A stretch of DNA of 52,834 nt from an uncultured Legionella sp. (lineage in GTDB: Bacteria; Pseudomonadota; Gammaproteobacteria; Legionellales; Legionellaceae): contig NZ_CALMPD010000152.1 of NCBI RefSeq assembly GCF_937871865.1, positions 1 to 52,834 on the forward strand, given 5' to 3'. A program made the translations under genes and the position numbers. Shown here piece by piece: positions 37,564 through 47,299 of this stretch. The notes under the pieces were generated by a model, which saw only the letters and a list, made by a program, of their open reading frames with translations, did no database searches and was not told the origin of the DNA. Within the stretch, counting starts at the first letter, position 1; each line of letters starts with the position of its first letter.

Positions 37564-38136
37564 ATGAAAAAAAAGACCCCCAATAAATCAAGACCAAAAT
37601 TTTATCATACGTTGCCCGTTTGGATGACGTTGATAACCACCAATCAGGTCTATGCAGGAGATCTTAATCCCGCAACTAAAGAATACGTAGATCGTCAAGA
37701 CCATGGGTTACAGGCACAAATTAATGTGCTAAAAGGGATGCAGGGACCAACTGGCGCAACAGGGGCTACGGGAGCAACAGGTAATGATGGTATTGATGGA
37801 GCAACTGGAGCAACTGGAGCAACTGGAGCGACCGGAGCGACCGGCAATGCAGGTATTTTTGGCACGAACACGCGCTCTTTTAACGCAGGGTTTGGGACTG
37901 CGTCTGAATGTACCCTAGGAACTATCCTACTGAGTGCTTTGGCAAAATATCCTACAAATTATCTTCCCGCGGATGGCAGGCTACTTACAATAGCTCCATA
38001 CAGTGCACTTTATAGTCTAATTGGAACGAGTTTCGGAGGAAATGGTACTACTAACTTTGCATTACCTAATTTGACCTCTGCAGCTCCCAATAACACGCAA
38101 TATTTAATCTGTGTCGATGGCGTTTTTTCCGGATAA
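37564..38136 (+). CDS. Collagen-like protein with a phage tail-collar C-terminal domain
   Basis: The 190-residue protein has a basic N-terminus and a hydrophobic stretch ending VYA (likely signal cleavage near residue 35). A short coiled-coil segment ([19 protein letters not shown]) follows. Then come 13 Gly-X-Y triplets (about 60-98), eight of them GAT. The C-terminal 90 residues resemble the phage tail-collar fold (GTILLSALA...YLPADGRLL...[19 protein letters not shown]). Such modules trimerise. Legionella Lcl is a collagen-like adhesin, but this is shorter and differs in its C-terminal domain, so the relation is only in the repeat type. GGAAC precedes the ATG. Confidence 0.82.
   Translation: MKKKTPNKSRPKFYHTLPVWMTLITTNQVYAGDLNPATKEYVDRQDHGLQAQINVLKGMQGPTGATGATGATGNDGIDGATGATGATGATGATGNAGIFGTNTRSFNAGFGTASECTLGTILLSALAKYPTNYLPADGRLLTIAPYSALYSLIGTSFGGNGTTNFALPNLTSAAPNNTQYLICVDGVFSG
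37798..37842 (+). repeat. Tandem nine-base repeat encoding Gly-Ala-Thr
   Basis: Three copies of GGAGCAACT are followed by two of GGAGCGACC, in frame inside the collagen-like gene, plus scattered GGN-GCN-ACN triplets upstream. Each nine-base unit encodes GAT. Slippage would change length without breaking frame. Confidence 0.85.
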
Positions 38137-38192
38137 TTCAGGGTTATGCTTTAAAACGGTACAGCCCTTTAACTTGTACTAGCGCAAAAAGA

Positions 38193-38214
38193 GCGCCTAT
38201 TGAATTTTAGGCGC
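38193..38214. terminator. Terminator-like hairpin after the collagen-like gene
   Basis: GCGCCTA (38193-38199) pairs with TAGGCGC (38208-38214) around an eight-base loop. A tracts lie on both sides, so a T tract follows it only when read on the minus strand. It is the only strong hairpin in the 282-base gap before the purine permease gene. Confidence 0.5.
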
Positions 38215-38418
38215 AAAAAATCGATACCGCAGCTTATTCTCAAATTTCTTTAGTCTTTTGAAATTAGGAATGCCTTCTAAAGTACGGTGTAAACAAAAAT
38301 AAACCTGACGATGCCTCAAACGCCAATTAAAGGACTGAATTTAAAATTTACCTTTCAGTTGCATTAAAGCGCTGTCTTTGTGTAGCATAAACCTTTCCTC
38401 CCCATCAATTTCTTCTCA

Positions 38419-39699
38419 ATGATTAATCTCAAGAACTATTTTTTGAAAGGCACAACCTTAAGAACAGAAATCCTGGCAGGGATCACCACCTTTCTAACCA
38501 TGGTTTATATTGCTTTTGTTAACCCAACCATTTTACATGATGCAGGCATGGATCAAGGAGCGGTATTTACCGCCACCTGTCTCGTTACTGCCTTTGCCTG
38601 TGCGCTGACTGGCATTATGGCAAATACACCTATAGGTGTTGCTCCTGGCATGGCCTTAAATATTTATTTTTCTTACAGTGTAGTACAAGCGCTGGGCATT
38701 GATTGGCAACATGCTTTAGCCATGGTGTTTATTTCTGGATTATTATTTTTCATCGTCACCCTGACCAGTCTGCGCCGTTTGTTAATAGAAGCCATTCCTT
38801 ATAATTTACAGATAGCCATTTTAATTGGCATCAGTTTACTCATAGCGCTCATCGCCCTGCAAACGAATCAAATCATCATCGATGACCCACACAGCTTAAT
38901 GCGCCTGGGTGATCTCAACCGCCCTGAGACCGGCTTATTTTTTCTCGGTTTTTTATTGATCCTGGGGCTGGATTATTTTCGCATACCCGGAGCTATTATT
39001 ATTGGTATATTAAGCATCACCATACTTAGCCTTATTTTTGGCCTCTCAGCCTGGCAAGGTCTGGTTGCTATGCCACCGTCAATGGCGCCTACTTTTTTGC
39101 AACTTGATTTTTCCGGCCTCACCAGTATGGCCTCCTTAAAGGCCATCTTTACTTTTTTCCTGATTGCTATTTTTGATGCAACAGGAACATTAATTGGCCT
39201 GCTAAATCCTACGGTATTTAAACAAGAGAACGATTATCCAAGGCGCCTTAGCTACAGTTTAACGGCAGATGCTGCCGCATCTACTTTGGCAGGGCTGCTC
39301 GGTTCAGCAAGCACCTCGCCCTATATTGAATCAGCCACCGGAATAGAGGCCGGAGGCCGCACCGGATTAACTGCGCTGGTAATCGCCGCAGGCTTTATTT
39401 TAATGCTCTTTTTCTTCCCTCTTGCCAAAATGATTCCAGGCTTTGCTGTTGGACCAGCATTACTCTATGTAGCATGCTGCATGATGAAGCATCTTAGCGA
39501 TATGAAACTGCCTGATATCAGTGAAACAGCACCATGCATGCTGACGATTATGATGATCCCCTTCACCGGCTCCATTGCCAATGGTATTGGTGGAGGAATC
39601 ATTCTTTATACTCTGTTGAAGCTTTTTACTCGGCAAAAATTGAACCCATTAATTGTTATTTTAAGCCTGGTTTTTGTGATGTTTTTTCTCATCAGCTAA
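38419..39699 (+). CDS. AzgA/PbuG-type purine permease (NCS2)
   Basis: The 426-residue polytopic protein with about 12 or more membrane segments matches the hypoxanthine/guanine/adenine permease group: [21 protein letters not shown] at the N-terminus, [42 protein letters not shown] in the second half. It likely imports purine bases with protons. No ribosome site is clear before ATG 38419. Its last eight bases overlap the 3' end of argHF on the other strand. Confidence 0.88.
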   Translation: MINLKNYFLKGTTLRTEILAGITTFLTMVYIAFVNPTILHDAGMDQGAVFTATCLVTAFACALTGIMANTPIGVAPGMALNIYFSYSVVQALGIDWQHALAMVFISGLLFFIVTLTSLRRLLIEAIPYNLQIAILIGISLLIALIALQTNQIIIDDPHSLMRLGDLNRPETGLFFLGFLLILGLDYFRIPGAIIIGILSITILSLIFGLSAWQGLVAMPPSMAPTFLQLDFSGLTSMASLKAIFTFFLIAIFDATGTLIGLLNPTVFKQENDYPRRLSYSLTADAAASTLAGLLGSASTSPYIESATGIEAGGRTGLTALVIAAGFILMLFFFPLAKMIPGFAVGPALLYVACCMMKHLSDMKLPDISETAPCMLTIMMIPFTGSIANGIGGGIILYTLLKLFTRQKLNPLIVILSLVFVMFFLIS

Positions 39700-41863
39700 T
39701 GCCAGTTAAAAACAATAAAAGTGCTTTTTGTACATGCAAACGGTTTTCACTTTGCGCGAAAATGATCGAACACGGGCTGTCAGGTAATGAGTGAGACACT
39801 TCCTCACCTCTAACCATAGGCATACAATGCATAAACACCGCCTCCGGCTTTGCCTGAGCCATTAACGACTCATTCACCTGAAATCCTGCAAATTCCTCCT
39901 CCGCATGATGTCCCTCAAAATCCATACTGGTCCACACATCGGTATAGACCGCATCGGCATTGTGCACCGCTGACTCAGGAGTAGCATAGGAAACTATCAT
40001 CAGATGATTCAAGCTGCTGCATTGATTTAGCACTTCATCATTCGGCTGATGCGATGGCGGGCAGCAATAATTGACCCGAACACCAACCAAAGGCGCCATC
40101 AGCATTAAACTATGAAGGACATTATTACCATCGCCTATATAAGCAATCGTTAATCCATCTATCCCCCCAAAACGCTCTTGCAGGGATAATAAATCGGCGA
40201 GTACCTGACAAGGGTGGTATAAAGCAGACAAGCCATTAATCACCGGCATTTTTGCATAATGTACCATCTCTTGCAGACCGGCATCATCATGAGTCCTCAC
40301 CATAACGTAGTCACAATAACCATTTAATACACGAATCAGATCGCGAGGTTCTTCGTGTTTTCTGCTCGTGCTGATGCTTTCAATTGCACTTCCCCCCATA
40401 TTTTCTATAGCCAGAGTAAAACTCAAACGCGTACGAAAAGATGGCTTTTCAAAAATCAGAGCCAGGTTTTTTCCCAGTAACTTTTTTGCATAGTCCGCAG
40501 GATTAGTTTTGATTCTGCCCGCCAGACCAAGAAGATGCACAATATCCTGAGCATTCAACTCGCTACCCGTTAATACATGACTTGGAACGGCTGTCTTTTT
40601 GGGTTCTCGAGGGCGGCTATTCATGAGAGGCAACACATTGGGATTTAAATCGGCAAGCACACAGCCCTTCTCCATCGCTTCAGCCACCATCTGCCCCACT
40701 TGATGATGCGCGTCTCGAAAAGGCACTCCCTGAAGAATTAAAGCCTCCAGCATTGCTGTAGCATTAAGAAATCCGCTGTTTGCTTTCAACGCCATGAGTT
40801 CCGTATTAAACTGCAGGCTCTCTAAAAATGGCGGTAAGATGCCAAGGCAGGAAATTAAGGTGTTAACCGTATCAAACAAACCTTCCTTGTCTTCCTGCAT
40901 GTCTTTATTGTATGCAAGAGGTAAGCCTTTTAACACGGTCAAGACACCTAAAAGATGACCAAATACTCGCCCTGATTTACCTCGTACCAACTCCAGAATA
41001 TCCGGATTTTTCTTATTGGGCATTAAAGAAGAGCCGGTAGCAAAAGCATCATCTAAAGTTATAAAACCAAATTCCTGGGTTGCCCAAAGAATCAGATCTT
41101 CCGCTAATCGAGACAGATGCACCATAAGAATGGAGGCAGCACTGCAAAATTCCATGATAAAATCTCTATCACTGACCGCATCCAGGGTATTGTTTATAAT
41201 GCCACTGAAACCCAATGTTTGTGCAACCCAGTTTCGGTCCAGAGGCAAACTGCTCCCTGCTAGCGCTCCAGCTCCCAAAGGGGAAAAATTCATGCGTTGT
41301 CGCATGTCTTCAAAACGACTAATGTCTCTCACCAGCATGGAAAGATAAGCATCAAACACCCATCCCAAAAAGATAGGCTGAGCCTGCTGCAAATGAGTAT
41401 AGCCCGGCATAGGATCATCAGCATGTTTCACTGCCAGTTGGTGCAATACATCTCTTAGCATATGCAGCATGCTTATTATATTTGAAGCAACTTCTCGAGT
41501 ATAAAGCCTTAGGTCGAGAGCCACCTGATCATTACGACTGCGCCCGGTATGCAGTTTTTTTCCTGTCTCCCCGACTTTAGCAATGAGCACGTGTTCAATG
41601 AGCATATGAATGTCTTCAAAGCCATCATCCAGAACATGCTGCCCTTGTGCTAATTCATTTTTAATCTCTTCCAATGCACTAACAATTGCCTCGGACTCGT
41701 CAAGGCTAAGAATTCCCTGACGGGCAAGCATTCTGGCATGAGTCTGGCTTCCCAAAATATCATAAGCATACAGTACATGATCAAAAGCTAAAGACGCATT
41801 AAATTGTTTTGCTAAAGGATCCAGCGCTTTTTTAAATCGTCCTCCCCAGGTTTTATTGCCCAT
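39692..41863 (-). CDS. argHF: Fused argininosuccinate lyase - ornithine carbamoyltransferase (ArgHF)
   Basis: Residues about 1-430 are argininosuccinate lyase ([12 protein letters not shown] start, [29 protein letters not shown]). From about residue 434 the same chain continues as ornithine carbamoyltransferase: carbamoyl-phosphate loop [19 protein letters not shown], the HCMP motif (usually HCLP) in [13 protein letters not shown], and [12 protein letters not shown]. The 723-residue product therefore joins the first and third steps from ornithine to arginine. The junction has almost no linker. ATG 41863 follows AAGGAG; its start overlaps the argG stop by 11 bases. Without a frameshift, the chain appears to be a true fusion. 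Confidence 0.93.
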   Translation of the reverse strand: MGNKTWGGRFKKALDPLAKQFNASLAFDHVLYAYDILGSQTHARMLARQGILSLDESEAIVSALEEIKNELAQGQHVLDDGFEDIHMLIEHVLIAKVGETGKKLHTGRSRNDQVALDLRLYTREVASNIISMLHMLRDVLHQLAVKHADDPMPGYTHLQQAQPIFLGWVFDAYLSMLVRDISRFEDMRQRMNFSPLGAGALAGSSLPLDRNWVAQTLGFSGIINNTLDAVSDRDFIMEFCSAASILMVHLSRLAEDLILWATQEFGFITLDDAFATGSSLMPNKKNPDILELVRGKSGRVFGHLLGVLTVLKGLPLAYNKDMQEDKEGLFDTVNTLISCLGILPPFLESLQFNTELMALKANSGFLNATAMLEALILQGVPFRDAHHQVGQMVAEAMEKGCVLADLNPNVLPLMNSRPREPKKTAVPSHVLTGSELNAQDIVHLLGLAGRIKTNPADYAKKLLGKNLALIFEKPSFRTRLSFTLAIENMGGSAIESISTSRKHEEPRDLIRVLNGYCDYVMVRTHDDAGLQEMVHYAKMPVINGLSALYHPCQVLADLLSLQERFGGIDGLTIAYIGDGNNVLHSLMLMAPLVGVRVNYCCPPSHQPNDEVLNQCSSLNHLMIVSYATPESAVHNADAVYTDVWTSMDFEGHHAEEEFAGFQVNESLMAQAKPEAVFMHCMPMVRGEEVSHSLPDSPCSIIFAQSENRLHVQKALLLFLTGIS

Positions 41864-43073
41864 CATATTCTCCTTTATGTACCATGCCATATACTTTTGC
41901 CGGCAGGGAAAATAAATTAATAAATCCTTCCGCATCATGCTGGTTGTATACAGAGTCCTCTTCAAACGTAGCAAGGGCTGGCTGATGCAAACTAAAGGGC
42001 GAGTGCATGCCGCAGGATATAATGTTTCCTTTAAAAAGCTTGAGCTTTACCGTGCCGGTAATATGTTGCTGAGTCACATGAATCAATGCATCCAGCGCTT
42101 TTTTGGTTTGACTAAACCAACGGCCTTCATAAACCAGATTGGCATACTCTCCCAGCAAAGAATGTTTCAAATGCATGGTTGCTCTATCAAGACAAAGACT
42201 TTCCAGAAGATGGTGTGCTTTATACAGCACTGCCGCAGCGGGAGCCTCATATACGCCTCTTATTTTCATCCCGACTAAACGATTTTCCACAATATCAGCA
42301 ACACCAATCCCATGTAAGCCTGCCTTATGATTGAGGGTATTGAGCAGCTCAACAGGATTCAGACTGATGTCGTTTATTGCTACCGGAATGCCCTGTTGAA
42401 AACCGATAGTAATATATTCCGGCGCATCAGGTGTTTGTTCGATAGGATTTGTCATTAATAACAAATCATCCGGCTGCTCCTGAGCGGGATCTTCTAAAAC
42501 ACCTCCTTCGTGAGAAAGATACCAAATATTCTGATCGCGGGAATAAGGTGATTTTGGCGTTACTGGTATCTCGATATCATGCAAAATGGCGTAATCAATG
42601 GCCTGTTGTCGGGATTTGATTTCCCAACTTCGCCAAGGAGCAATAATTTGCAGCTTAGGGACAAGAGCCTTAATCGTATATTCAAAACGCACCTGATCAT
42701 TTCCCTTACCGGTAGCTCCATGAGCAATAGCATCTGCCTGTTCAAGCAAGGCAATTTCAACCAGTTTTTGCGCAATTAATGGCCTTGAAATAGTGCCTAA
42801 AATATATTGCCCCTCATACAGGGCTCCGGATTGAACCAATGGCCAAAGATAGTCAGTAACAAATTCATGCTGGACATCAAGAAGGTAAGCCTTAATCGCC
42901 CCGCTTTTTATGGCCTTATCTTTAATAGCAGCCAAATCTTCCTTTTGTCCCAAATCACAAATGACCGCGATAATTTCAGCATGCTGATAGTGTTCTTTGA
43001 GCCAGGGAATCATTACCGAAGTATCCAAACCACCTGAATAGGCCAAAATAATCTTTTTAATTTCTGCTGTCAT
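41853..43073 (-). CDS. argG: Argininosuccinate synthase
   Basis: ArgG joins citrulline and aspartate with ATP hydrolysis to AMP. The 406-residue protein has the PP-loop [28 protein letters not shown], the APWR segment and the [10 protein letters not shown] motif. AGGAG sits six bases before ATG 43073; an adjacent ATG at 43076 is too close to the site. The start overlaps artP by 17 bases and the end overlaps argHF, so these genes are translationally coupled. Confidence 0.95.
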   Translation of the reverse strand: MTAEIKKIILAYSGGLDTSVMIPWLKEHYQHAEIIAVICDLGQKEDLAAIKDKAIKSGAIKAYLLDVQHEFVTDYLWPLVQSGALYEGQYILGTISRPLIAQKLVEIALLEQADAIAHGATGKGNDQVRFEYTIKALVPKLQIIAPWRSWEIKSRQQAIDYAILHDIEIPVTPKSPYSRDQNIWYLSHEGGVLEDPAQEQPDDLLLMTNPIEQTPDAPEYITIGFQQGIPVAINDISLNPVELLNTLNHKAGLHGIGVADIVENRLVGMKIRGVYEAPAAAVLYKAHHLLESLCLDRATMHLKHSLLGEYANLVYEGRWFSQTKKALDALIHVTQQHITGTVKLKLFKGNIISCGMHSPFSLHQPALATFEEDSVYNQHDAEGFINLFSLPAKVYGMVHKGEYDGQ

Positions 43074-43737
43074 CATTAACTCCTGATAGTATATGTTTCA
43101 TATGGTGAACGGGATGTTCCAATTCTGCTGGATTAATATCTGCAACCAGTGCTCCGTCTTTAAGGACCAACAGCCGGTCAGTAATGCGAGTTAAAAACTC
43201 CAGATCATGAGAAGTGATGATCATGGTGACTCCCATGGCATTCACTTTCTTAAGCAGGCAAAGTACGTCTTCCGTCATGGCAGGATCCAAACCCGATGTG
43301 GGTTCATCACAGAGCAGTAATGCGGGTTTCATCATTAAACTTCGTGCCAAGGCCACACGTTGCTTTTGTCCACCAGATAGTTGGTGCGGATAAGCGTCTG
43401 CTTTATCCGCGATACCTAAAGCCTCTAATAGACTGGTTGCTTCTTCATGATGGCTTTTGTTTTTTTGGTGTAATCCTGGCGCATAAATCAGATTTTTGAG
43501 TACGGTCATGTGAGGAAACAATTGAAAATCCTGAAACATAAAACCACAGGCGCCATCTACGTGAATGACTCCTGAACTCAAGCTATCCAATTGTTGAATG
43601 CATCTTAAAAAAGTAGATTTTCCACTACCAGATGGACCTGCGAGACCTAGAATAGTATTAGGCTCCAGATGCAGATTAATATGATGCAAAACTACCGTCT
43701 CCCCAAATTGTTTACACGCTTTAGTTACAGTTAACAT
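43057..43737 (-). CDS. artP: Arginine (amino acid) ABC transporter ATP-binding protein
   Basis: The 226-residue protein is a compact ABC ATPase: Walker [12 protein letters not shown], a Q-loop in [11 protein letters not shown], signature [15 protein letters not shown], Walker [15 protein letters not shown] and switch His in ITSHDLEFL. It belongs to the polar amino acid uptake group. Its ATG at 43737 has AAAGGAG six bases upstream; a codon at 43743 overlaps that site and is unlikely. It overlaps artM by 17 bases. Substrate arginine is inferred from argG-argHF and argR next door. Confidence 0.88.
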   Translation of the reverse strand: MLTVTKACKQFGETVVLHHINLHLEPNTILGLAGPSGSGKSTFLRCIQQLDSLSSGVIHVDGACGFMFQDFQLFPHMTVLKNLIYAPGLHQKNKSHHEEATSLLEALGIADKADAYPHQLSGGQKQRVALARSLMMKPALLLCDEPTSGLDPAMTEDVLCLLKKVNAMGVTMIITSHDLEFLTRITDRLLVLKDGALVADINPAELEHPVHHMKHILSGVNDDSRN

Positions 43738-44368
43738 GGGCATCTCCTTTGGCAATGTGTTTTCCCAGATACTCAATGAATAAAACCAAGGCATAGTAAT
43801 AACAACCCGTAATACATAAGGGCAAAAAATAGGTGAAATGTTCTGATGCTGTTGCTTGCGCCTTCCGCATTAAGTCCATCCCTCCTATAGTAGATATCAA
43901 GGCTGTTTCCTTTGCCAAAGCGATGGTTTCATTAATAAGGGCTGGCAGAATATTTTTTATTACCTGTGGCAAAATAATGTCTTTCCATAAATAGAAACTG
44001 GATATCTGTAATGTGGCTGCTGCCTCAAACTGACCTTTGGGTAATTGCTCGATGCCTGATCTTAAAATTTCAGCAATGTAGGCTGAGCTGTTCAAACCAA
44101 AAGTGATGATGCCTGCTGTCAGGATGTCAGGCCTGATTCCAGTTAACCCTGGTAAGGAAAAATAGATAAAGCTCAATTGCAAAATAACAGGAGTGCCTCT
44201 TATTATCGAAATGAACTGATTAATTATTCCTTTGGCACTATTTTGATATCTTAGAATGGCCAATCCCACCCCCAGAATAAATCCGGTACACATTCCACCT
44301 ACTAACAGCTTTAAAGTAAGAAAAATTCCTGAACCAATAAACAAGAAATATTCGGTTATTTGTTCCAT
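43721..44368 (-). CDS. artM: Arginine ABC transporter permease
   Basis: The 215-residue inner-membrane protein has about five hydrophobic segments and an EAA-type loop (GQFEAAATLQISSFYLWKDIILPQ) of the His/Glu/Gln/Arg permease family. Only one permease gene is present, so it should form a homodimer, unlike the E. coli ArtQ-ArtM pair. The symbol is by analogy. It overlaps artJ by 13 bases at its start. Confidence 0.85.
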   Translation of the reverse strand: MEQITEYFLFIGSGIFLTLKLLVGGMCTGFILGVGLAILRYQNSAKGIINQFISIIRGTPVILQLSFIYFSLPGLTGIRPDILTAGIITFGLNSSAYIAEILRSGIEQLPKGQFEAAATLQISSFYLWKDIILPQVIKNILPALINETIALAKETALISTIGGMDLMRKAQATASEHFTYFLPLCITGCYYYALVLFIEYLGKHIAKGDAHVNCN

Positions 44369-45099
44369 TGGTTATTCTCCAGCCATTTATTCTGTAATTT
44401 TTGTATCTCGCCTGTTGCTTCAAGGCTCTTTAACGCCAGATTAATTTCAGCAGTTAGCGTTGCATTTTTTTGTAAGGCAATTCCGTAGCCATCTTCCGCC
44501 TTGGCAATTAAGGCATAAGAAAGACCATGATTTTTCTTACTAAAAACAGGTGTTTGAGCCCCATCCAGAATCACCGCATCGACATGCCCTGCCTTTAATG
44601 CTTCTATAGCCTGATTGTTATTGTCCAGAAGAGTAAGCTCAGCAGTTGGCACTTGTTTTTTCACCCAGAGCTCCATAGTAGTTCCTAATTGACAAGCAAT
44701 TTTTTTATTCTTTAGCGCTGCGAATGAATTGGCAGGATTCTCTTCTTTAAATACAGCAGCTATGCCTTCAAAATAATAAGGACTACTGAAATCCATATTT
44801 TTTTGACGCGCTGTTGTAATAGTAATGGTTGATATCGCCATATCCACCTGTCCTGATAGAACAGCCGGCAAAATACTGCTGAATTGCATGTTGTGAAACA
44901 CCGCTTTTCTGCCGAGTTTTTTTGCCACCATTCGTGCTAAGTCGATATCAAACCCCTTTATTTCTCCATGTTCAGAATATTCAAAAGGTGGATATTCTGC
45001 AGAGGTCGCGAAATGGAAGGTTTTTGTGTTTTTATCTTCGCTACACCCTGATAAAAAAAGAATTAAAGATACCAAGCAACTGATAAATAATTTGCTCAT
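44356..45099 (-). CDS. artJ: Periplasmic arginine-binding lipoprotein
   Basis: The 247-residue protein is an extracellular solute-binding protein of family 3. It has a lipoprotein signal peptide with lipobox LSGC (lipidated Cys19), then TSAEYPPFEY and GFDIDLARMVAKKLG, and a C-terminal WLENNQW. It captures arginine or a related basic amino acid and passes it to ArtM. It opens the minus-strand operon, with its promoter in the region shared with argR. Confidence 0.87.
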   Translation of the reverse strand: MSKLFISCLVSLILFLSGCSEDKNTKTFHFATSAEYPPFEYSEHGEIKGFDIDLARMVAKKLGRKAVFHNMQFSSILPAVLSGQVDMAISTITITTARQKNMDFSSPYYFEGIAAVFKEENPANSFAALKNKKIACQLGTTMELWVKKQVPTAELTLLDNNNQAIEALKAGHVDAVILDGAQTPVFSKKNHGLSYALIAKAEDGYGIALQKNATLTAEINLALKSLEATGEIQKLQNKWLENNQWNK

Positions 45100-45133
45100 A
45101 TTAAATATATATCCATTTTTTATTCATTTATTC

Positions 45134-45162
45134 GCTATATTGATCTCGAGTTGCTATGTCAA
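45134..45162 (-). promoter_or_regulatory. artJ operon promoter
   Basis: Read on the minus strand, TTGACA (45162-45157) is followed by a 17-base spacer and TATAGC (45139-45134). The -35 matches the sigma-70 consensus fully and the -10 in four of six positions. An ARG-box half-site TGAATA (45126-45121) lies at the expected start of transcription. Confidence 0.65.
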
Positions 45163-45179
45163 GATCAAATGGATATAAT
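45151..45179 (+). promoter_or_regulatory. argR promoter
   Basis: TTGCTA (45151-45156), a 17-base spacer, and TATAAT (45174-45179) form a strong sigma-70 promoter reading into argR. It is back-to-back with and partly overlaps the artJ promoter. Its -10 is inside the first ARG box, which suggests repression by ArgR itself. Confidence 0.7.
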
Positions 45180-45183
45180 TTCA
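45170..45183 (+). promoter_or_regulatory. ARG box 1 (ArgR operator)
   Basis: TGGATATAATTTCA matches the ARG-box pattern TGNATAWWWWTNCA at every specified position. It covers the argR -10 element. With box 2, its centre-to-centre distance is 21 bases, the spacing of paired ARG boxes bound by an ArgR hexamer. Confidence 0.7.
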
Positions 45184-45190
45184 ACTTATT

Positions 45191-45204
45191 TGATTTTGTA
45201 TTCA
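45191..45204 (+). promoter_or_regulatory. ARG box 2 (ArgR operator)
   Basis: TGATTTTGTATTCA fits the same pattern in reverse (TGNAWWWWTATNCA) with two mismatches. It lies 21 bases from box 1, centre to centre, just upstream of the argR ribosome site. Confidence 0.55.
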
Positions 45205-45222
45205 TTCTTAACGAGGAATTTT

Positions 45223-45678
45223 ATGTCGCGGGATAACGTACTTGACGGATTTATTTTAAATATTATTCAAGGAAATAAAATTGCAGAACAAATGGAATTA
45301 CAGCAGTATTTGAAAGAAAAAGGATATGAAGTCCCCCAAGCCACATTATCGCGCCGCTTAAAAAAGCTCAACATCGCTAAAGTTTCCGGGATCTATAAAA
45401 TTGTTGATTTCAAAATGTCGAATGTACCCATGGTATTAAGTATCAGTGTGTCTGAATTTGGCCTCATTGTGTTACATACAGAACCCGGAAATGCTAACGG
45501 TCTGGGTTATTTTCTCGATCACAAATACGTTGAAGCGCTTTCCTTCGAACATAAAGATTCAGGCATTATTGGAACTATTGCCGGTGATGATACTCTTTTA
45601 TTGATAATAAAAAGCAAAGAGCATCTGGCTAAAGCGCTGCAACTAATCCAGGAAGAATTCCCTTACTTAACCGTGTAA
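45223..45678 (+). CDS. argR: Arginine repressor
   Basis: ArgR binds DNA as a hexamer with arginine as co-repressor. The 151-residue protein has the N-terminal winged-helix domain with the recognition segment VPQATLSRRLKKLNIAK and a C-terminal domain with the GTIAGDDTLLLI arginine-binding strand. ATG 45223 follows a GAGGAA site and gives the normal ArgR length. Divergent from the artJ-argHF operon, it probably controls that operon and itself through the boxes between them. Confidence 0.92.
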   Translation: MSRDNVLDGFILNIIQGNKIAEQMELQQYLKEKGYEVPQATLSRRLKKLNIAKVSGIYKIVDFKMSNVPMVLSISVSEFGLIVLHTEPGNANGLGYFLDHKYVEALSFEHKDSGIIGTIAGDDTLLLIIKSKEHLAKALQLIQEEFPYLTV

Positions 45679-45697
45679 AAACCAGAAAAGAAACCAC

Positions 45698-47125
45698 TCA
45701 TTTCTCAACTGGCACTTTTAGCATTTTATAGCGAGTTAAGGCGATTTGCCTCGCTATACCATGATCCACTATAGGCATAGGGTAGTCTTTTCCTAAAACC
45801 AAAGACAAAGCCTCCTTGGGAGCTGTCCAGGGTTGATGCACCCATTTGGGAGCGACATCTTTTAGTTCGGGAACCCATCGTTTTACGTATTCCCCCAAGG
45901 GGTCGAATTTTTCTCCCTGAAGTATGGGATTAAAAATACGGTAATAAGGAGCGGCATCCGCTCCAGAACCCGCAACCCATTGCCAACTGGCCGAATTATT
46001 CGCCAAATCAGCATCCACTAAAGTATCCCAAAACCAGGCAGCTCCATGTCGCCAGTTAATCATTAAGTCTTTAGTCAAAAATGAAGCCACTATCATGCGA
46101 ACCCGATTATGCATGTATCCCGTTCGCCATAACTCGCGCATACCGGCATCGACAATGGGGTAGCCGGTAAGCCCTTGTTGCCAGCATTTTAATGCCTCAT
46201 CATCTTCCTGCCAGGGAAAAGCATCAAATTGAGACTTAAAATTAGTCTGATCTAATTGGGGAAAATGATAGAGCAACTGATAAGAAAACTCGCGCCACCC
46301 AAGCTCCGTCAAATAGGTTTGCGCTGAAATGAGATCACAACCAGGTTGCACCATTGCCTGCTGGATAGCAAACCAAATCTGCTGTGGACTTAGTTCGCCA
46401 AAATGCAAATGAGGTGATAATAACGAAGTACCTGAGCAGGCAGGTTCATTACGCAATTGTTTATATGAGTGCAATCCTGTTTCAATAAAATGATTCAGAT
46501 TGTCGCGAGCGCCTGGTTCTCCAGGTTGCCAATGAGTGGGAAATTCCCAAGCCCAATCAGGTTTTTGGGGCAGCAGGTTCCACTCTTCCAGATTATCAGA
46601 AGGAACGGAACAATTTAGCGGCCATTGCGCCACACTCATTAAGGGTCTAAGCTGTATTTGGCGTAAGCATTGGCGCCAATAGGGAGTAAAGACTTTAAAA
46701 TAGTTGCCACTTTGATTCCTCACCTCCCAAGGCTCATGCAACAAGGAACCATTACTGCTTATCACTTTAACGCCTAAGGCTTTTAATTGGGCTTTGATTA
46801 TTTGATCACGAGCACTGACAGCCGGCTCATAACATCGATTCCAATACACCGCCTCAATCTGGTATTGGGCAATTAACTCTTGCAACAGCACCAGTGGTTC
46901 TGCCTCACGCAAACATAAATCCAGATGTACCTCGTTGAGGCTATTGTTCAAAGAAAGCAGTGAATGATGCAACCACCATTGTTGTGCCTTCCCCATAGGT
47001 AGAACCGGATTTTTTTCCTTGATATAGAGGGGGATTAATCGTTGATGGTTGTTACATGCCTGAGTTAATGCAGGATTATCAGTACATCGAAGATCCTGTC
47101 TGAACCAGATAAGTGCTGTTGACAT
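45698..47125 (-). CDS. phrB: Deoxyribodipyrimidine photolyase (class I)
   Basis: Photolyase repairs cyclobutane pyrimidine dimers using light, FADH- and an antenna cofactor. The 475-residue length equals that of E. coli PhrB (472). It has the N-terminal alpha/beta domain start ALIWFRQDLRCTDNPAL, then in the FAD domain TGYPIVDAGMREL, GYMHNRVRMIVASFL, the Trp-rich electron-transfer region and NNSASWQWVAGSGAD. It stands alone, with 20 bases between its 3' end and that of argR. Confidence 0.93.
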   Translation of the reverse strand: MSTALIWFRQDLRCTDNPALTQACNNHQRLIPLYIKEKNPVLPMGKAQQWWLHHSLLSLNNSLNEVHLDLCLREAEPLVLLQELIAQYQIEAVYWNRCYEPAVSARDQIIKAQLKALGVKVISSNGSLLHEPWEVRNQSGNYFKVFTPYWRQCLRQIQLRPLMSVAQWPLNCSVPSDNLEEWNLLPQKPDWAWEFPTHWQPGEPGARDNLNHFIETGLHSYKQLRNEPACSGTSLLSPHLHFGELSPQQIWFAIQQAMVQPGCDLISAQTYLTELGWREFSYQLLYHFPQLDQTNFKSQFDAFPWQEDDEALKCWQQGLTGYPIVDAGMRELWRTGYMHNRVRMIVASFLTKDLMINWRHGAAWFWDTLVDADLANNSASWQWVAGSGADAAPYYRIFNPILQGEKFDPLGEYVKRWVPELKDVAPKWVHQPWTAPKEALSLVLGKDYPMPIVDHGIARQIALTRYKMLKVPVEK

Positions 47126-47299
47126 AGGTTCCCTATTCTATTTTTATATCCCATTTTAGAATGGGTATATGATGCATTATTCAGCTAAAGAAATGAATTT
47201 GCACGGAATTTCTCATAAACATTTTATTAAAAAATAAGCATTTTTCTTAAAAACGCGCTAATCTTAACAGTAATCCGTATTAAAAAATAAAAGATCACC

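Noticed and set aside
37740..37860. Repeat stretch as a possible CRISPR or mobile array
   Set aside because: The units are contiguous in-frame nine-base coding repeats without spacers, explained by the Gly-Ala-Thr collagen segment.
39534..39794. Plus-strand 86-codon frame at the end of the permease gene
   Set aside because: It overlaps the permease in another frame and the 3' end of argHF, with no supporting start site.
41937..42278. Plus-strand 113-codon frame
   Set aside because: It lies inside argG on the opposite strand and has no family resemblance.
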